From Acholoe squamosa (Eukaryota; Annelida; Polychaeta; Phyllodocida; Polynoidae), in NCBI GenBank assembly GCA_949317995.1, contig OX439040.1, positions 78,217,972 to 78,281,971 on the forward strand: a stretch of DNA of 64,000 nucleotides, in the 5' to 3' direction. Positions within the stretch are counted from its first letter, which is position 1. Each line of letters opens with the position of its first letter. This document shows positions 1 to 9,489 of the stretch, in pieces. Both the position numbers and the translations under genes were made by a program. The notes beneath the pieces are model-generated. The model saw nothing but the letters and a program-made list of their open reading frames with translations. It was not told the origin of the DNA and made no database searches.

Positions 1-674
1 CAGTCTGAGGTGCAATGCCAAGATTTGGTACAAATAGCCTGGCTGCACCTCCTAGAAATCAGAATCTCCAGAACCGCTCCAGAGGTAACATCTCCAGTCA
101 TCTCCTGCTACCTGCTATACATCTACACTATGGGGAAACTATGCTAGACAGGCATAGGATTCCATCATTAGTGGCCAGAGGGTATCTTCTACAAGACATC
201 CACCAGAGGGTAAAGTTATTCATTATTACATTATTCCTCTAAGCAGCAGGTCAGGAGCTAGGTGTGGGAACCCACCTAGAACTATGCTGGACATTGTATT
301 ATTATTACCTCACAGGTGGAGTGGAACAGAACATTATACTCTATGAACTATTGTATATTTACTGTATGTGGAAATTACCTGCATACTAACTACTGTGTGA
401 TTGATATTTCTTACATGTTGCCTAAAGCTGAATAAACCAGTGATAACTGGAAATAACACTATTTATAAGAGCTTGATGATCTTTTACACTATATACCACT
501 AGTCATATGATATTTCTCATATGACAACTTGATCATGCACAATTACTAGTATGACAGTGTCTTCCCCTGCATTAGTTCATTTCAATATTTACCCTATGTG
601 GTACTTTAGAATTTGACACTATAACAAGGCCCTACCTCTTGTGTGGACTTACTTTAATGGTCTTTTTCATTGCC
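1..674. other. No gene recognised
   Basis: AT-rich DNA without a convincing coding region. The only ORF of note (15-242, + strand, 75 codons) has no recognisable domain, and no repeat shared with the rest of the window was seen here. Confidence 0.6.
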
Positions 675-850
675 AGGGTCTCAAAAAACTCTGGTGTTGA
701 ATAAGCGTCTGGGTTGAGGGGTATCAAAAACAATCCTGAGCACTAAAAACTATGTTTGATGAAGTGCCTGTCTTGAATAAGGGCTGTGATTGAAGAGGTA
801 TTTGAATCAATAAGTGCCCAGGCACTTTAACAGGCCACTACGATGGATTA
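675..850 (+). repeat. Dispersed repeat, AATAAGC-rich family, copy 1
   Basis: Contains repeated short phrases such as TTGAATAAG, AATCAATAAGTGCC and a closing CAGGCCACTA. The same order of phrases recurs at 52780-52980, and a shorter, more diverged form at about 27640-27735. I infer an old interspersed element of about 180 bp; its class is unknown. Confidence 0.55.
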
Positions 851-2054
851 TAACAATGGTTCCATGACAACCCACCGTTTGGTGCATCTATATCCAAAGA
901 CAATTGATTAATTCTATTGGTTGCATTGAAATGACCCCACAGCTACTTCTCGTTTATAAAACAATTACCAGTAAAATAGATGTCTTAAAATAGAAAGCCA
1001 TTAGCCCAGTTTATAGCTGATACAAAGCTGCAGGTCTGTTAGCAGCAGACGACGATATGTCACTGCACTCCCTAACATAGAAATAGAGGGTGGTGGTGGT
1101 CTACTTTGAGACTGGCGTAGAATTAAGTAGTCCAATATTGTAAAAAAAATAAATGGTCATGTAAAAATACTGTGTCTTCATAACAATAACTCTATAGAGC
1201 AGTTACTCCAGAATTATCAGCTAGAGAACCCATCTTAAGTTCATCAAAATCATCAATTTGAAAAAGCAAATGGCTGATTTAGATATCAGGGCCCCTTTTA
1301 ACTGTAGTTAAGAGCGAATTTGATTAATTTGGCCGGAAATATGGGTTAAACAACAAGGGTGCTCCCTCTTCTCTTTTCAATCCTGCTTGTCCATTACAGT
1401 CCTATAACAACACTATTTCTTTAGCGAAACATGTCAAACTGCCTCTATTGAAGGATTTCTGTTGTTGAGAAATCTAAAAGACTTTCCCCAACTAAGCATT
1501 CAAAGACACTTTATATCCCTTATTCCTCTGTTAAAAGGGCATGGTCAGACTAGGCCGTGACTGCCTTGGCCTGATAAGCTTTCTAAAGTCAGCCTTAAGA
1601 AATCAATCGTTTTAAAAAAAAAATAATGAGACCAATCTAGTTCCAGATCCCTTAATTAAAACTACATGCAGCTTTCTGAAATTAGCAAAATTCCAAGGTC
1701 CTGTTATAAAACAATTTGTGAACTTAACTTTGTCTACACAGAGTTTGGCCTGAAATGCCTGTCTGCATACCACTTGAAATTGATTCCAGCATAATATTTA
1801 TAATCTGGTCCAAGCAGAATTATTAACTCCTCAAGGTCCATGTTCCTTTGTTGTCATGATTCACCAAAACTGTGTAGCAAGTCAACTTTTGAGACCTACC
1901 AAAGTATTCGCTACATTTACTGCAGAATCTAAGGGTACAACAGCTGTAATCTTGCATATCCCACTAGATTCAGATTAAGTTATAGCAGTAGGGATCCTGC
2001 AAAAGCAGAAGCCCTTATCTGACCTGGCCATAGTGATGCTAAAATAAGTAAATG
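851..2054. other. No gene recognised
   Basis: About 1.2 kb without an ORF above 60 codons in any frame and without repeats recognised elsewhere in the window. Several A-runs are present, for example near 1141 and 1613. Confidence 0.6.
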
Positions 2055-2077
2055 CTCTCTCTCTCTCTCTCTCTCTA
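2055..2077. repeat. (CT)n microsatellite
   Basis: Uninterrupted CT dinucleotide run of about 11 units just upstream of a perfect palindrome. Confidence 0.9.
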
Positions 2078-2106
2078 TTAACAAGTGTGAAAGCCACATC
2101 ATATAT

Positions 2107-2172
2107 GAAATGGTATATATGCATCCAACTGATCTTATATATAAGATCAGTTGGATGCATATATACCATTTC
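2107..2172. repeat. Perfect 66-bp palindrome
   Basis: Two 33-base arms are exact reverse complements around 2139/2140 with no spacer; the centre reads TTATATATAA. Such a perfect arm pair would form a cruciform or hairpin. The short ORFs covering it on both strands are by-products of the symmetry. Confidence 0.95.
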
Positions 2173-2472
2173 CCCCAACTTAACAGGCCTAGGGGATAGC
2201 CACTGTAGCTCTGAGACAGAATTAAATCACCTTTTAAATTACCCTTATTACTGTAACTGGATTGGGCCACACAAACATTTTGCGTTAGGACCAGAATAGT
2301 GCCATTAGGTTCTAATTCAGTAACTGCTGTTCTATTTATAGACTGCTGATTGTCAGATTAGGAGACCCAGGATGTAAATATTTTACAAACATGAGGAGAT
2401 TTGTTTTGTAGTTTAGAGTAATCTTTTAAAGGCCATTTGGCTCTGTCTCACCAGTTTGATGCAACTACGTTC

Positions 2473-2552
2473 GGGGAGGTTTCTGTCCGGGGAGGTTTCT
2501 GACCGGGGAGGTTTCTGACCGGGGAGGTTTCTGACCGGGGAGGTTTCTGACC
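2473..2552 (+). repeat. Left 16-bp tandem array of the composite element
   Basis: Five units of GGGGAGGTTTCTGACC start at 2473, 2489, 2505, 2521 and 2537, one with a single substitution. The reverse complement of the same unit forms the arrays at the right end, from 8063. Confidence 0.95.
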
Positions 2553-2750
2553 GGGAAAAAGATATGGCCAATTGTGCCACAAATATATGGGGTGGCAAGA
2601 AATTTATCAATCTAAAATAAAGTCAGGATAGGATCAATCCTTTATTGACTGAAAAAAACTAAACCTTTCTGTGATAGAATTCAAAATACAGGTCAATTCA
2701 TGTTTTTATAACTGCCGGTCAGAAACCTCCCCGGTAAGAAACCTCCATCA
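2540..2750 (+). repeat. Internal direct repeat, left copy
   Basis: About 200 bp that recurs in the same orientation at 8135-8345. Shared phrases include TGGCCAATTGTGCCA, GGATAGGATCAATCCT and TATAACTGCCGGTCAGAAAC. Each copy is bounded by the 16-bp unit in one orientation on the left and the other on the right, so each copy looks like a small foldback element of its own. A partial third copy is at 8463-8545. Confidence 0.85.
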
Positions 2751-3351
2751 GGTCAGCCCCTTAAAACAAAGAAGAGAGGGCAAATAAGTAAGGTAAAACA
2801 GTAGGGATAGAAAGATGTCCATCTAAGGAAAAGGGAGGGAAGGCTGAAGATCAAGATTTTTTTTTGGACTTGCCCATTGCATTAATGAACTGCTATGTTA
2901 ATTAAAATAATGCTATAGAGCAGACCAAGTTTTATTGATTTTTCAAAGGAAAGTCACAAATGAAACAGTACAATAACTTCATGGATCTTGACAAATGTCA
3001 ATATGAACACAATCAGCAGATGGAAAAATAGGGACTGGCAATATTCACTCAATAGGTTATTAACATAGAAAGTACAGACAAACAAATTAAAAGCAAAAAG
3101 AGATAGATAGTAAATAATATGTCATACATAGAGATTTGTGTGTCTACACATTATTTCAGTACATCATCATTACAGCTAAATACACCTTGTCTTTAGTTCA
3201 AATAAGTGATAATTAGAGTTGGTAGTATATGCTGTTATATGCATATGGGAACATCAGCAATATCAATATGGATGTAAACATGAAAAAGGATATGAATGTG
3301 AGTATGAATATGAATATGAAGCGGCATGGTTTCCACACCTGCTTTTCATTA

Positions 3352-6046
3352 TCAATTATAACCCAATTTCAGGTTCAACCTTATATCTTCAGTCTTTGAT
3401 TTCTTATACATTAAGCATAATAATAGCATGTCAAATCTTTTCTCTAACACTGGAACCTTACAAGTTTCATGCAACTCCTTCACACTATACCGTCTAATAT
3501 TGCATTTCAGAAAACTCTAAGAGCTCTATTTTGCAGTAATTGTAATGCCGCAAGACCATCCTCATTAAAAACTAGTACTTATAAATGAACAATATTCTAT
3601 AATTGGTCTGATTGTAAATCTTTACACTTTGCTCTTGTGTTAAAAACTTTCTTAACTTAGCAAACCTAAAAAGTTTATTGCATATATTTCTTTTAATAAT
3701 TTTAATCTGTTTATCAAAACTAAGTTTACTGTCAATATGTACACCTAGATATGGAAAGAAGGTGACAGTTTGCACAGTGCTGCCATTGAAGTCTATAGTA
3801 GAATCCGGATATCTTTTTAATTTATGAGCACTACAAAACCACATAAATTTTGTTTTAGTTGGATTTACTGTTAGTCTGTTTTCGATAACCCAACGCTTAA
3901 AGTTAATTACATCTTCATTCAAATTCTCATTAACCAAGTCTACATCTTTGTTAAAACTATAAATCAAAATGTCATCGGCATACAGTTTAATCTTGCATTC
4001 TTTTAAGACCTTAACAACATCATCAATATATAGGACAAACAACAGGGGACCTAAAACGGGTCCTTGAGGGACACCGTAATCAATATCTCGGTTTGAGGAC
4101 AATTTATTACCATAGCTACTTCGTTGTTTTCTATTTTCCAGGTAACTTTTAAACCATAGAAAATTAGATTTACTCAAACCAAGTTTACTGAGTTTAATTA
4201 GCAATTTTCAATGTAATACACTGTCAAATGCTTTAGTGAAGTCTATAAATAGAGCCCCTGTTATCAGACCATTGTTTCTACATTCATAAAGCTCATTAAC
4301 AAAGTCAAAAGTGGCATCACCAGTACCTGTCCCTTTTTTGTAACTATATTGGTTTTCACAAAAAGTACCATTTTTCTTCATACTTTCACATAAGTAATAA
4401 TACATAATTTTCTCAATGACTTTAGACGGCATTGGTAGTATTGATATGGGTCGCCAATTTTTTACCATAGCCAAATCCCCATCCTTAGGTAATGGTCTTA
4501 CAACTGCCATTGCCCAACATTTTGGAAAAATACCCCTGTCGAAACTAATTTGTATCAGATGAGTGAATTGATTTATCAACAACAATAATGCACAATGTAG
4601 TATATCTCCCCTTATTCCATCTATGCCTGATAACTTATTTTTATCAATTTCTTTTAGAGCAAAATGGACATCCCACTTATTAACCTTAATATTCTGATCT
4701 AAGAAGTTTTCATTTGCCAATAGTTAATCTATATCTAGATTATTATCCACAAGATATTGATCAGTTCCAACAGCAGCAATATGCAGATCCTTACCAATAT
4801 TACAAAAATAGTCATTTACATATTCACAAACATCATCAGAGGTTACATCAGCACCAGTTATATGATGTCTCATGTCTGGATACACAATAGAATTCGAATT
4901 TTTAAACAAGTTATTTATGTGTCTCCAGAATTTTTTGGGATTACCATAACTTACTTGCAACTCTTGCATGACACCACCAATTTGATTTGCTTTAATTTTC
5001 TTTCTAATTTTTCTTCGACAATCCTTTATAGCTTGCTTTTCCTGAACACTTTTATTGGCACTATAGAGACGTAACCATCCTTCTCTTTCAAATACTAAAT
5101 CCATTACTTCATCATCAATCCATGATCTCCTACTTTTTTTAATGTATCGTTCAACATGAGGGTGAAAAGTGTCCAAATATTCAATTAACGGAGTCAATAA
5201 CATATCCCATAATATATCAGGATCAACAGTAATATTATAATAGGGTGACATGATTCTAAAAAATCTCTAAATCTGTCTTCATTAAAGTTTCTATAATCTC
5301 TTCCTCTATACTTAGTGCTAACATAACTGATATTCTCATGTCCTCTACAACCAAAAACTGGGAGGTGATCAGAAATTAGGGCAGAGACCGTACTTGCATT
5401 AGTTACATCTAAGCTATTTGTAATTATGTTATCAATACAAGTACCACTAAATGGTCTTGTCACCTCATTAATTAGTATTTTCCATCCAATATCCTTGCAC
5501 ACATTTCTGAAACTTTCACACCCTGCATCATTTTCATCATACATATTGAGATTAATATCACCTAAGATCCAAGTAACATGCCTACCATGATTGTTGTTAT
5601 ATTCGGAAACCAGCGATGGATCGTAAGAAATTAATAAAATTTGGTACATTTGTATTTGGGATTCTATAGATAGAGACAATCAATAAATCCTTTTCACCAG
5701 GAAGGTTTAACATAATAGCAATACTTTCATAATCGATGGTCTGTATGGTAAAGTCATTTACAACTCTAATATACTGCCCTAGGCCAGCCTTCACACTTAG
5801 GCTAACTCCTCCACAGTTTTTACCAATTCTATCATTCCTATACAGTAACCCATCCTCTTTATTAATCAGGCCATCAGGTGAGGCAGGCTTCAGCCAGGTT
5901 TCACATAGACATATTATGTCACTCCTTCCTAATATCCCATAGATTTCATTATATTTGTCTTCAAAACTATGACAATTTATTGACGGAATTACCAGTCCCC
6001 TCCTCTCCCTGAAATCACTAACACCACAACTACACCTATTACATCA
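3352..6046 (-). pseudogene. LINE ORF2: apurinic-type endonuclease plus reverse transcriptase, broken
   Basis: An N-terminal endonuclease/exonuclease/phosphatase domain is visible from about 5995 (CETWL motif), with GDINLN at 5545-5562 and SDHLPVF at 5353-5373. It would nick target DNA. The reverse transcriptase follows: RPISILP, FIDFTKAFDS, GVPQGPVLGPLLF and the catalytic YADD at 3971-3982, which is intact. The thumb/C-terminal part (EYCSFIST, LQNRALRVF, KELHETCKV) continues to a TGA at 3352-3354. Breaks seen: TGA at 6044-6046, frameshifts near 5615, 5245 and 3600 and again near 3510, TAA at 4724-4726 and TGA at 4208-4210. The true start is uncertain; a TAATG overlap with ORF1 at 6132-6136 is the likely original junction, but that ATG now meets TAG after five codons. 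Confidence 0.9.
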
Positions 6047-6133
6047 GGCCCATCCAAGTCTACAAGAATACAGTACTAAGTCTATGGCAAGCCATAAAGA
6101 AAAGGGACACTGTCTACTTACCACTATTTAACA

Positions 6134-6630
6134 TTACAACACAATCAATGGCTTATTTCTCTCTTTCTCTCTAATCAGGCACCTGGTTGCCATGGTTATC
6201 TTACCATCTAGGTTCTGCCCCTTCACTCTACCCTGATCATATGCTTCAGAACTGTATACAAACCCACCGCCCCAGATCATATCCCTACAACCTTCCACTA
6301 GGATGGTTGAGCCTGTTCCTAGAAGTGATTTTCTTGGCCCCTCACATTGATCATACTTGGCACTAATGAGTGCATTCATATATTTCTGTGAGACTGTGTG
6401 CCAGTAATGGCCTGGTGGTGCTTTGTAATGCTTACATTTGTTTTTGATTTTCTTGGCACTGGTAATTTTCATGATGTCTGAGGCAAGCCTGTGGTAACCT
6501 AACTCTCTCAATTTAAAATAGAAATAACCCTGCTCTACACTACAGAACTCCATGGTTTGACCAAGGACATCAGCTTTAAATGTGCATGGGTACTAGTTGC
6601 TTAAGAAACTGTTCTTGCCCCTGTAGATCA
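6134..6630 (-). pseudogene. NADAR (YbiA/DUF1768-like) domain at the end of ORF1
   Basis: The fold is recognisable from its ordered motifs: YRGKNSFLSN then, after the TAG, YPCTFK; SVEQGYFYFK (Glu at codon 507); WHTVSQKYMNALISAKY (Trp 551); LLGTGSTILVE (Glu 587); RDMIWGGG (Asp 591, Trp 594); and GQNLDGKITM (Asn 614). These correspond to the family's LSNFYP, SxEHYxQxxK, VMxxALxAKF, LLxTxxxxLVE, DxxWGxG and GxNxLGxxLM motifs. NADAR proteins hydrolyse N-glycosidic bonds in riboflavin-pathway intermediates (YbiA) or remove ADP-ribose from guanine in bacterial DarT2-linked systems. What this copy would act on is unknown. From codon 488 to the end there is no stop, so this is the best-preserved part of the frame. 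The family assignment is from motif reading, not a profile search. Confidence 0.8.
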
Positions 6631-8053
6631 GACCAGCTTTGGTCTGCCTTTGGTGAACTTCAGGATTTTGTTCATCATCTTCACCATCATCATCTTCCTC
6701 GTCAGTACTAATAGATCCTGGAGAGCTCATCCCCATAACCTTATTTTTACTATTCCTGACTCAATCAGTTTGGGTTTGAACCCCTTTTGTATGGCTAGGC
6801 CACATACAAGGCCTTCTCTTCTGGTCTCTAATTTCCTTAGGCTCATCATGCTGCACCCAGACTTGGTCTTCTTTTAAGGGGGTTCTAAGCTTCCACTTGT
6901 TGTCTAATACAGATCTTTTAATTCTCATGTTGGAGAGACACACTTTAATTGGTGCCTTCCAACCATTATTGGTGCGCTTAATGTCTAAGATGTCATTCCA
7001 AGGATCATAGACAACTCCCATGGCAACACAAAGACCATCAAATGTTTCATATAGGTTTTCACTATACTGGTAGTGTATACCTTTAATTATGAGATTGCGC
7101 TCTAGGGCTGGTTGAGTGTGCTTCACTCCACTCAATTGCTTGACAACACCAGCACACATACTTAATACATTACAAGTTTCCTCTTTAGTACTAAGGCTAT
7201 AATTGGCTTGACCTAAATCTGATACATTTAATTGTTTTGCAATTAGGCCATCTATTGTTATTTGCTGCGCTTTCACCTGTTCTCGCAGTGTATCTATTTC
7301 CTCCAGTTTCTCATTTAGGAAGGAATCATCACGAGGGGCCATTTCTTGCAGTTTTTTAGATACCACATCCTCAACAAGGCTATCTAAGTCAAGCTCATCT
7401 AACAGCTGATCTTTCAGTAGATCAGTGTCAATTGGTTTGTGTGTATTCAGCCTTTGATTAATAGTGTCAATATCTGCTCTCAAACCTGTCTGAGTATTAG
7501 CACACCTTTGCATGTCCTTATTGACCACCTCTTTGTAGTCATCTAATTGCCCACTTAATCCACAAGAATACTCATGATGGCTTTTACAAGTGGACCCAAT
7601 AGCTTTCATTTCCTCCTGCATTGACTTAATATTCTGTTCATGAGTGTTAATATGGTTTGTATTACTAGTTACTTGCTCCTTATGTACCTTTAGGCTAGAA
7701 CTGAGGTCAGTAATACAATTTCCTAAGTTGGTGTTCATATTAGCAATCATTTGAGCCAATGCCTCAATAGTATTAACACCTTCTGGATTGCTATTAACCT
7801 CAGTGCATACCCTCTCAGTAGAAGGTACTGGTGGGGGTGGGGGTACCTAATTACCAACAACATTGGGTCTGATCACTCCTTGACTACCAAGTATTACACC
7901 ACCCCCAAGCAAATAATCCACTGAATAAATGGTAGGGCTTTTATCCAGACTAATTTTCTTTGGAATCTGACCTTGAGTTCGACTACCCTTACCTGATGAA
8001 TCAATAGAACGTGTGCCATAAGATAAGTTGCATACTAGCACTGTATTCTTCAT
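6134..8053 (-). pseudogene. LINE ORF1 with coiled coil, RNA-binding-like domain and C-terminal NADAR domain
   Basis: A single frame of 639 codons runs from an ATG at 8053 to TAA at 6134-6136, interrupted only by in-frame stops at 7847-7849 (TAG, codon 69), 6761-6763 (TGA, codon 431) and 6593-6595 (TAG, codon 487); no frameshift is needed. Codons about 99-275 are heptad-like and charged, as in LINE ORF1 coiled coils. Codons about 317-413 resemble the RNA-binding part of ORF1-type proteins, with RNLIIKGI near the start and a basic end. Codons 451-461 are almost all Asp/Glu. Codons about 475-635 are a NADAR (YbiA/DUF1768) domain. In retrotransposons ORF1 binds element RNA; a NADAR part would add a predicted nucleotide or ADP-ribose N-glycosidase function. 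An ATG overlaps the final TAA (TAATG), a layout known for LINE ORF2 reinitiation. Confidence 0.8.
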
Positions 8054-8062
8054 CAAGACATC

Positions 8063-8125
8063 GGTCAGAAACCTCCCCGGTCAGAAACCTCCCCGGTCAG
8101 AAACCTCCCCGGTCAGAAACCTTCA
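8063..8125 (-). repeat. 16-bp tandem array directly upstream of LINE ORF1
   Basis: Units GGTCAGAAACCTCCCC start at 8063, 8079, 8095 and 8111 (last one partial). They are the inverse of the left array. Relative to the LINE they sit just before the ORF1 start codon, where tandem monomers act as promoters in some LINEs. A promoter role here is inference. Confidence 0.85.
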
Positions 8126-8134
8126 TTATGTGAA

Positions 8135-8600
8135 GCTTTCTGACCGGAAAAGAGATGGCCAATTGTGCCATAAATATTTATAAGGGGTGGCAAAAAATTT
8201 GTCAGTCTAAAATAGAGCCGGGATAGGATCAATCCTATATTGACTGAAAAAACTATGCCTTTCTGTGATGGAATTCAAACTACAGGTCAATAGATATTTT
8301 TATAACTGCCGGTCAGAAACCTCCCCGGTCAGAAACCTCTTTGACAGAGGAGGAAGTCAAGAAAATTTTCCTTGTTTGTTTGTCCTGAGTCTGGAAAGGA
8401 ACAAAAAGCATAGGGAAGGGTGCCCTGGACCATAAGGAACATGGGGGAAGTGAGGAAATAGTACCTTTCTGTGACCACTTTCAAACTGGAGGCTAAATTA
8501 ACTCTGTAACTGCCGGTTAGAAACCTCGGTCAGAAACCTCGGTCAGAAATGGTCAGAAACCTCCCCAAACGTAGTTGCATCAAACTGGTGAGACAGAGCC
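8135..8600 (+). repeat. Right end of the composite element: internal repeat copies and terminal inverted repeat
   Basis: Holds the second copy of the 200-bp internal repeat (8135-8345), a partial third copy (8463-8545), more GGTCAGAAACCTC units (8311-8340, 8515-8568) and the right terminal inverted repeat (8556-8600). Confidence 0.85.
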
Positions 8601-8604
8601 ATTT

Positions 8605-9489
8605 ATATTCTCTCATTGCCATGCTACATCATGCATCGGACTGCATTGGTAAATTAAACTGAAAATTTAAAATTCACGAGTTTGTGTGCGACATAAGTTC
8701 TGCATGATGGTTGAGCGCTTCATTGACAAAGTGCATCTTGCATGTCTATCTCATGTAATAGCATCTTCCCCAGGTTTTCACCACTTCCACAGATCTATTA
8801 TCTTTTAGGGAAAACATAAGACATGAATTGGAGCCTTCCACTGTGCAGAAATCACGGGGCAGTTCCATGATCTCTCCCTGATGTTTACCAAATCTAAGTC
8901 TGCCACTGCCATAATTGGTCAGGTGCAGGGATAAGTGAACACGTCTAGTATGAAAAGTCACAAAACATCTCCGCTCAAACCAAAGAGAGGCTGGGTGCAT
9001 TCATACTGCCAATAAGGGCTGACTAAGCTAATGGTCGATACAGTCAGACATTGGTATCTGGACAGGAAATGAAAACGCCATTAGTTGTTCTGATGTTGAC
9101 AGTTAATTCTCATGGATTAAGGGCCAGGTCATTCATTTTCAGGTCGAGGAGGTGGGAAAGCTGGATAGATCCGAGGGCAGCATTTTGAAAAAAATCTTGC
9201 TAGTGGGAGGTCAAATGAAACCAAATAAACTTTCATATTTGGGGAGGGGGGTAGAACTAAATATGGGTAACTGAAGTACCTATCACGACACGCATATCCA
9301 ATATGGGAAGGTCATTTTCTTTGTTAGGTCTATCAAACTGCATGATAACTGTTATCCTTGTGGGGGTGATGAAAGAAAAGTCACAAAGCCCTCCCCTTGG
9401 CCACAGTTTACGATGAATGACTGGGCTCAACACACTACAATAGCTCACAGCCCTAATTCAAATGCTATTCCTATTTGAATTTTGGTACG
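8605..9489. other. No gene recognised
   Basis: Short ORFs only, with no domain resemblance and no repeat shared with other parts of the window. Confidence 0.6.

Larger units (their letters stand above)
2920..8062 (-). mobile_element. Non-LTR retrotransposon (LINE, CR1/jockey-type), degenerate
   Basis: On the minus strand the order is ORF1 (8053 to 6134), ORF2 with an endonuclease and reverse transcriptase (about 6046 to 3352), then a presumed 3' untranslated part. An AATAAA signal lies on the minus strand at 2931-2936, followed by CTTGG, and a short degenerate ATATTC-type repeat lies at 3293-3320. The exact 3' end is uncertain. The 5' side abuts the 16-bp array at 8063 directly. The reverse transcriptase sequence fits the CR1/jockey group; I cannot assign the clade more finely without a tree. 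Several stops and frameshifts show that this copy is dead. Confidence 0.85.
2439..8600. mobile_element. Composite foldback-like element enclosing a LINE
   Basis: The outer ends are inverted repeats of about 45 bases that start GGCTCTGTCTCACCAGTTTG on the left and, as reverse complement, on the right (8556-8600). Both ends run inward into tandem 16-bp units, in opposite orientation. The four bases ATTT lie directly outside each end (2435-2438 and 8601-8604), which fits a target-site duplication. The architecture of inverted ends built from short tandem repeats resembles foldback elements such as Drosophila FB. The interior is a minus-strand non-LTR retrotransposon. Either the LINE inserted into a foldback element, or the whole moved as one unit, as in FB-NOF. 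The sequence alone does not decide between these. Confidence 0.7.

Noticed and set aside
2107-2172. Rho-independent terminator
   Set aside because: Perfect palindrome without a T-run in an animal genome; no bacterial context.
3219-3497. Plus-strand ORF of 92 codons
   Set aside because: Lies antisense to the C-terminal end of the LINE reverse transcriptase, which explains its openness.
4757-5074. Plus-strand ORF of 105 codons
   Set aside because: Antisense shadow of the LINE ORF2 frame.
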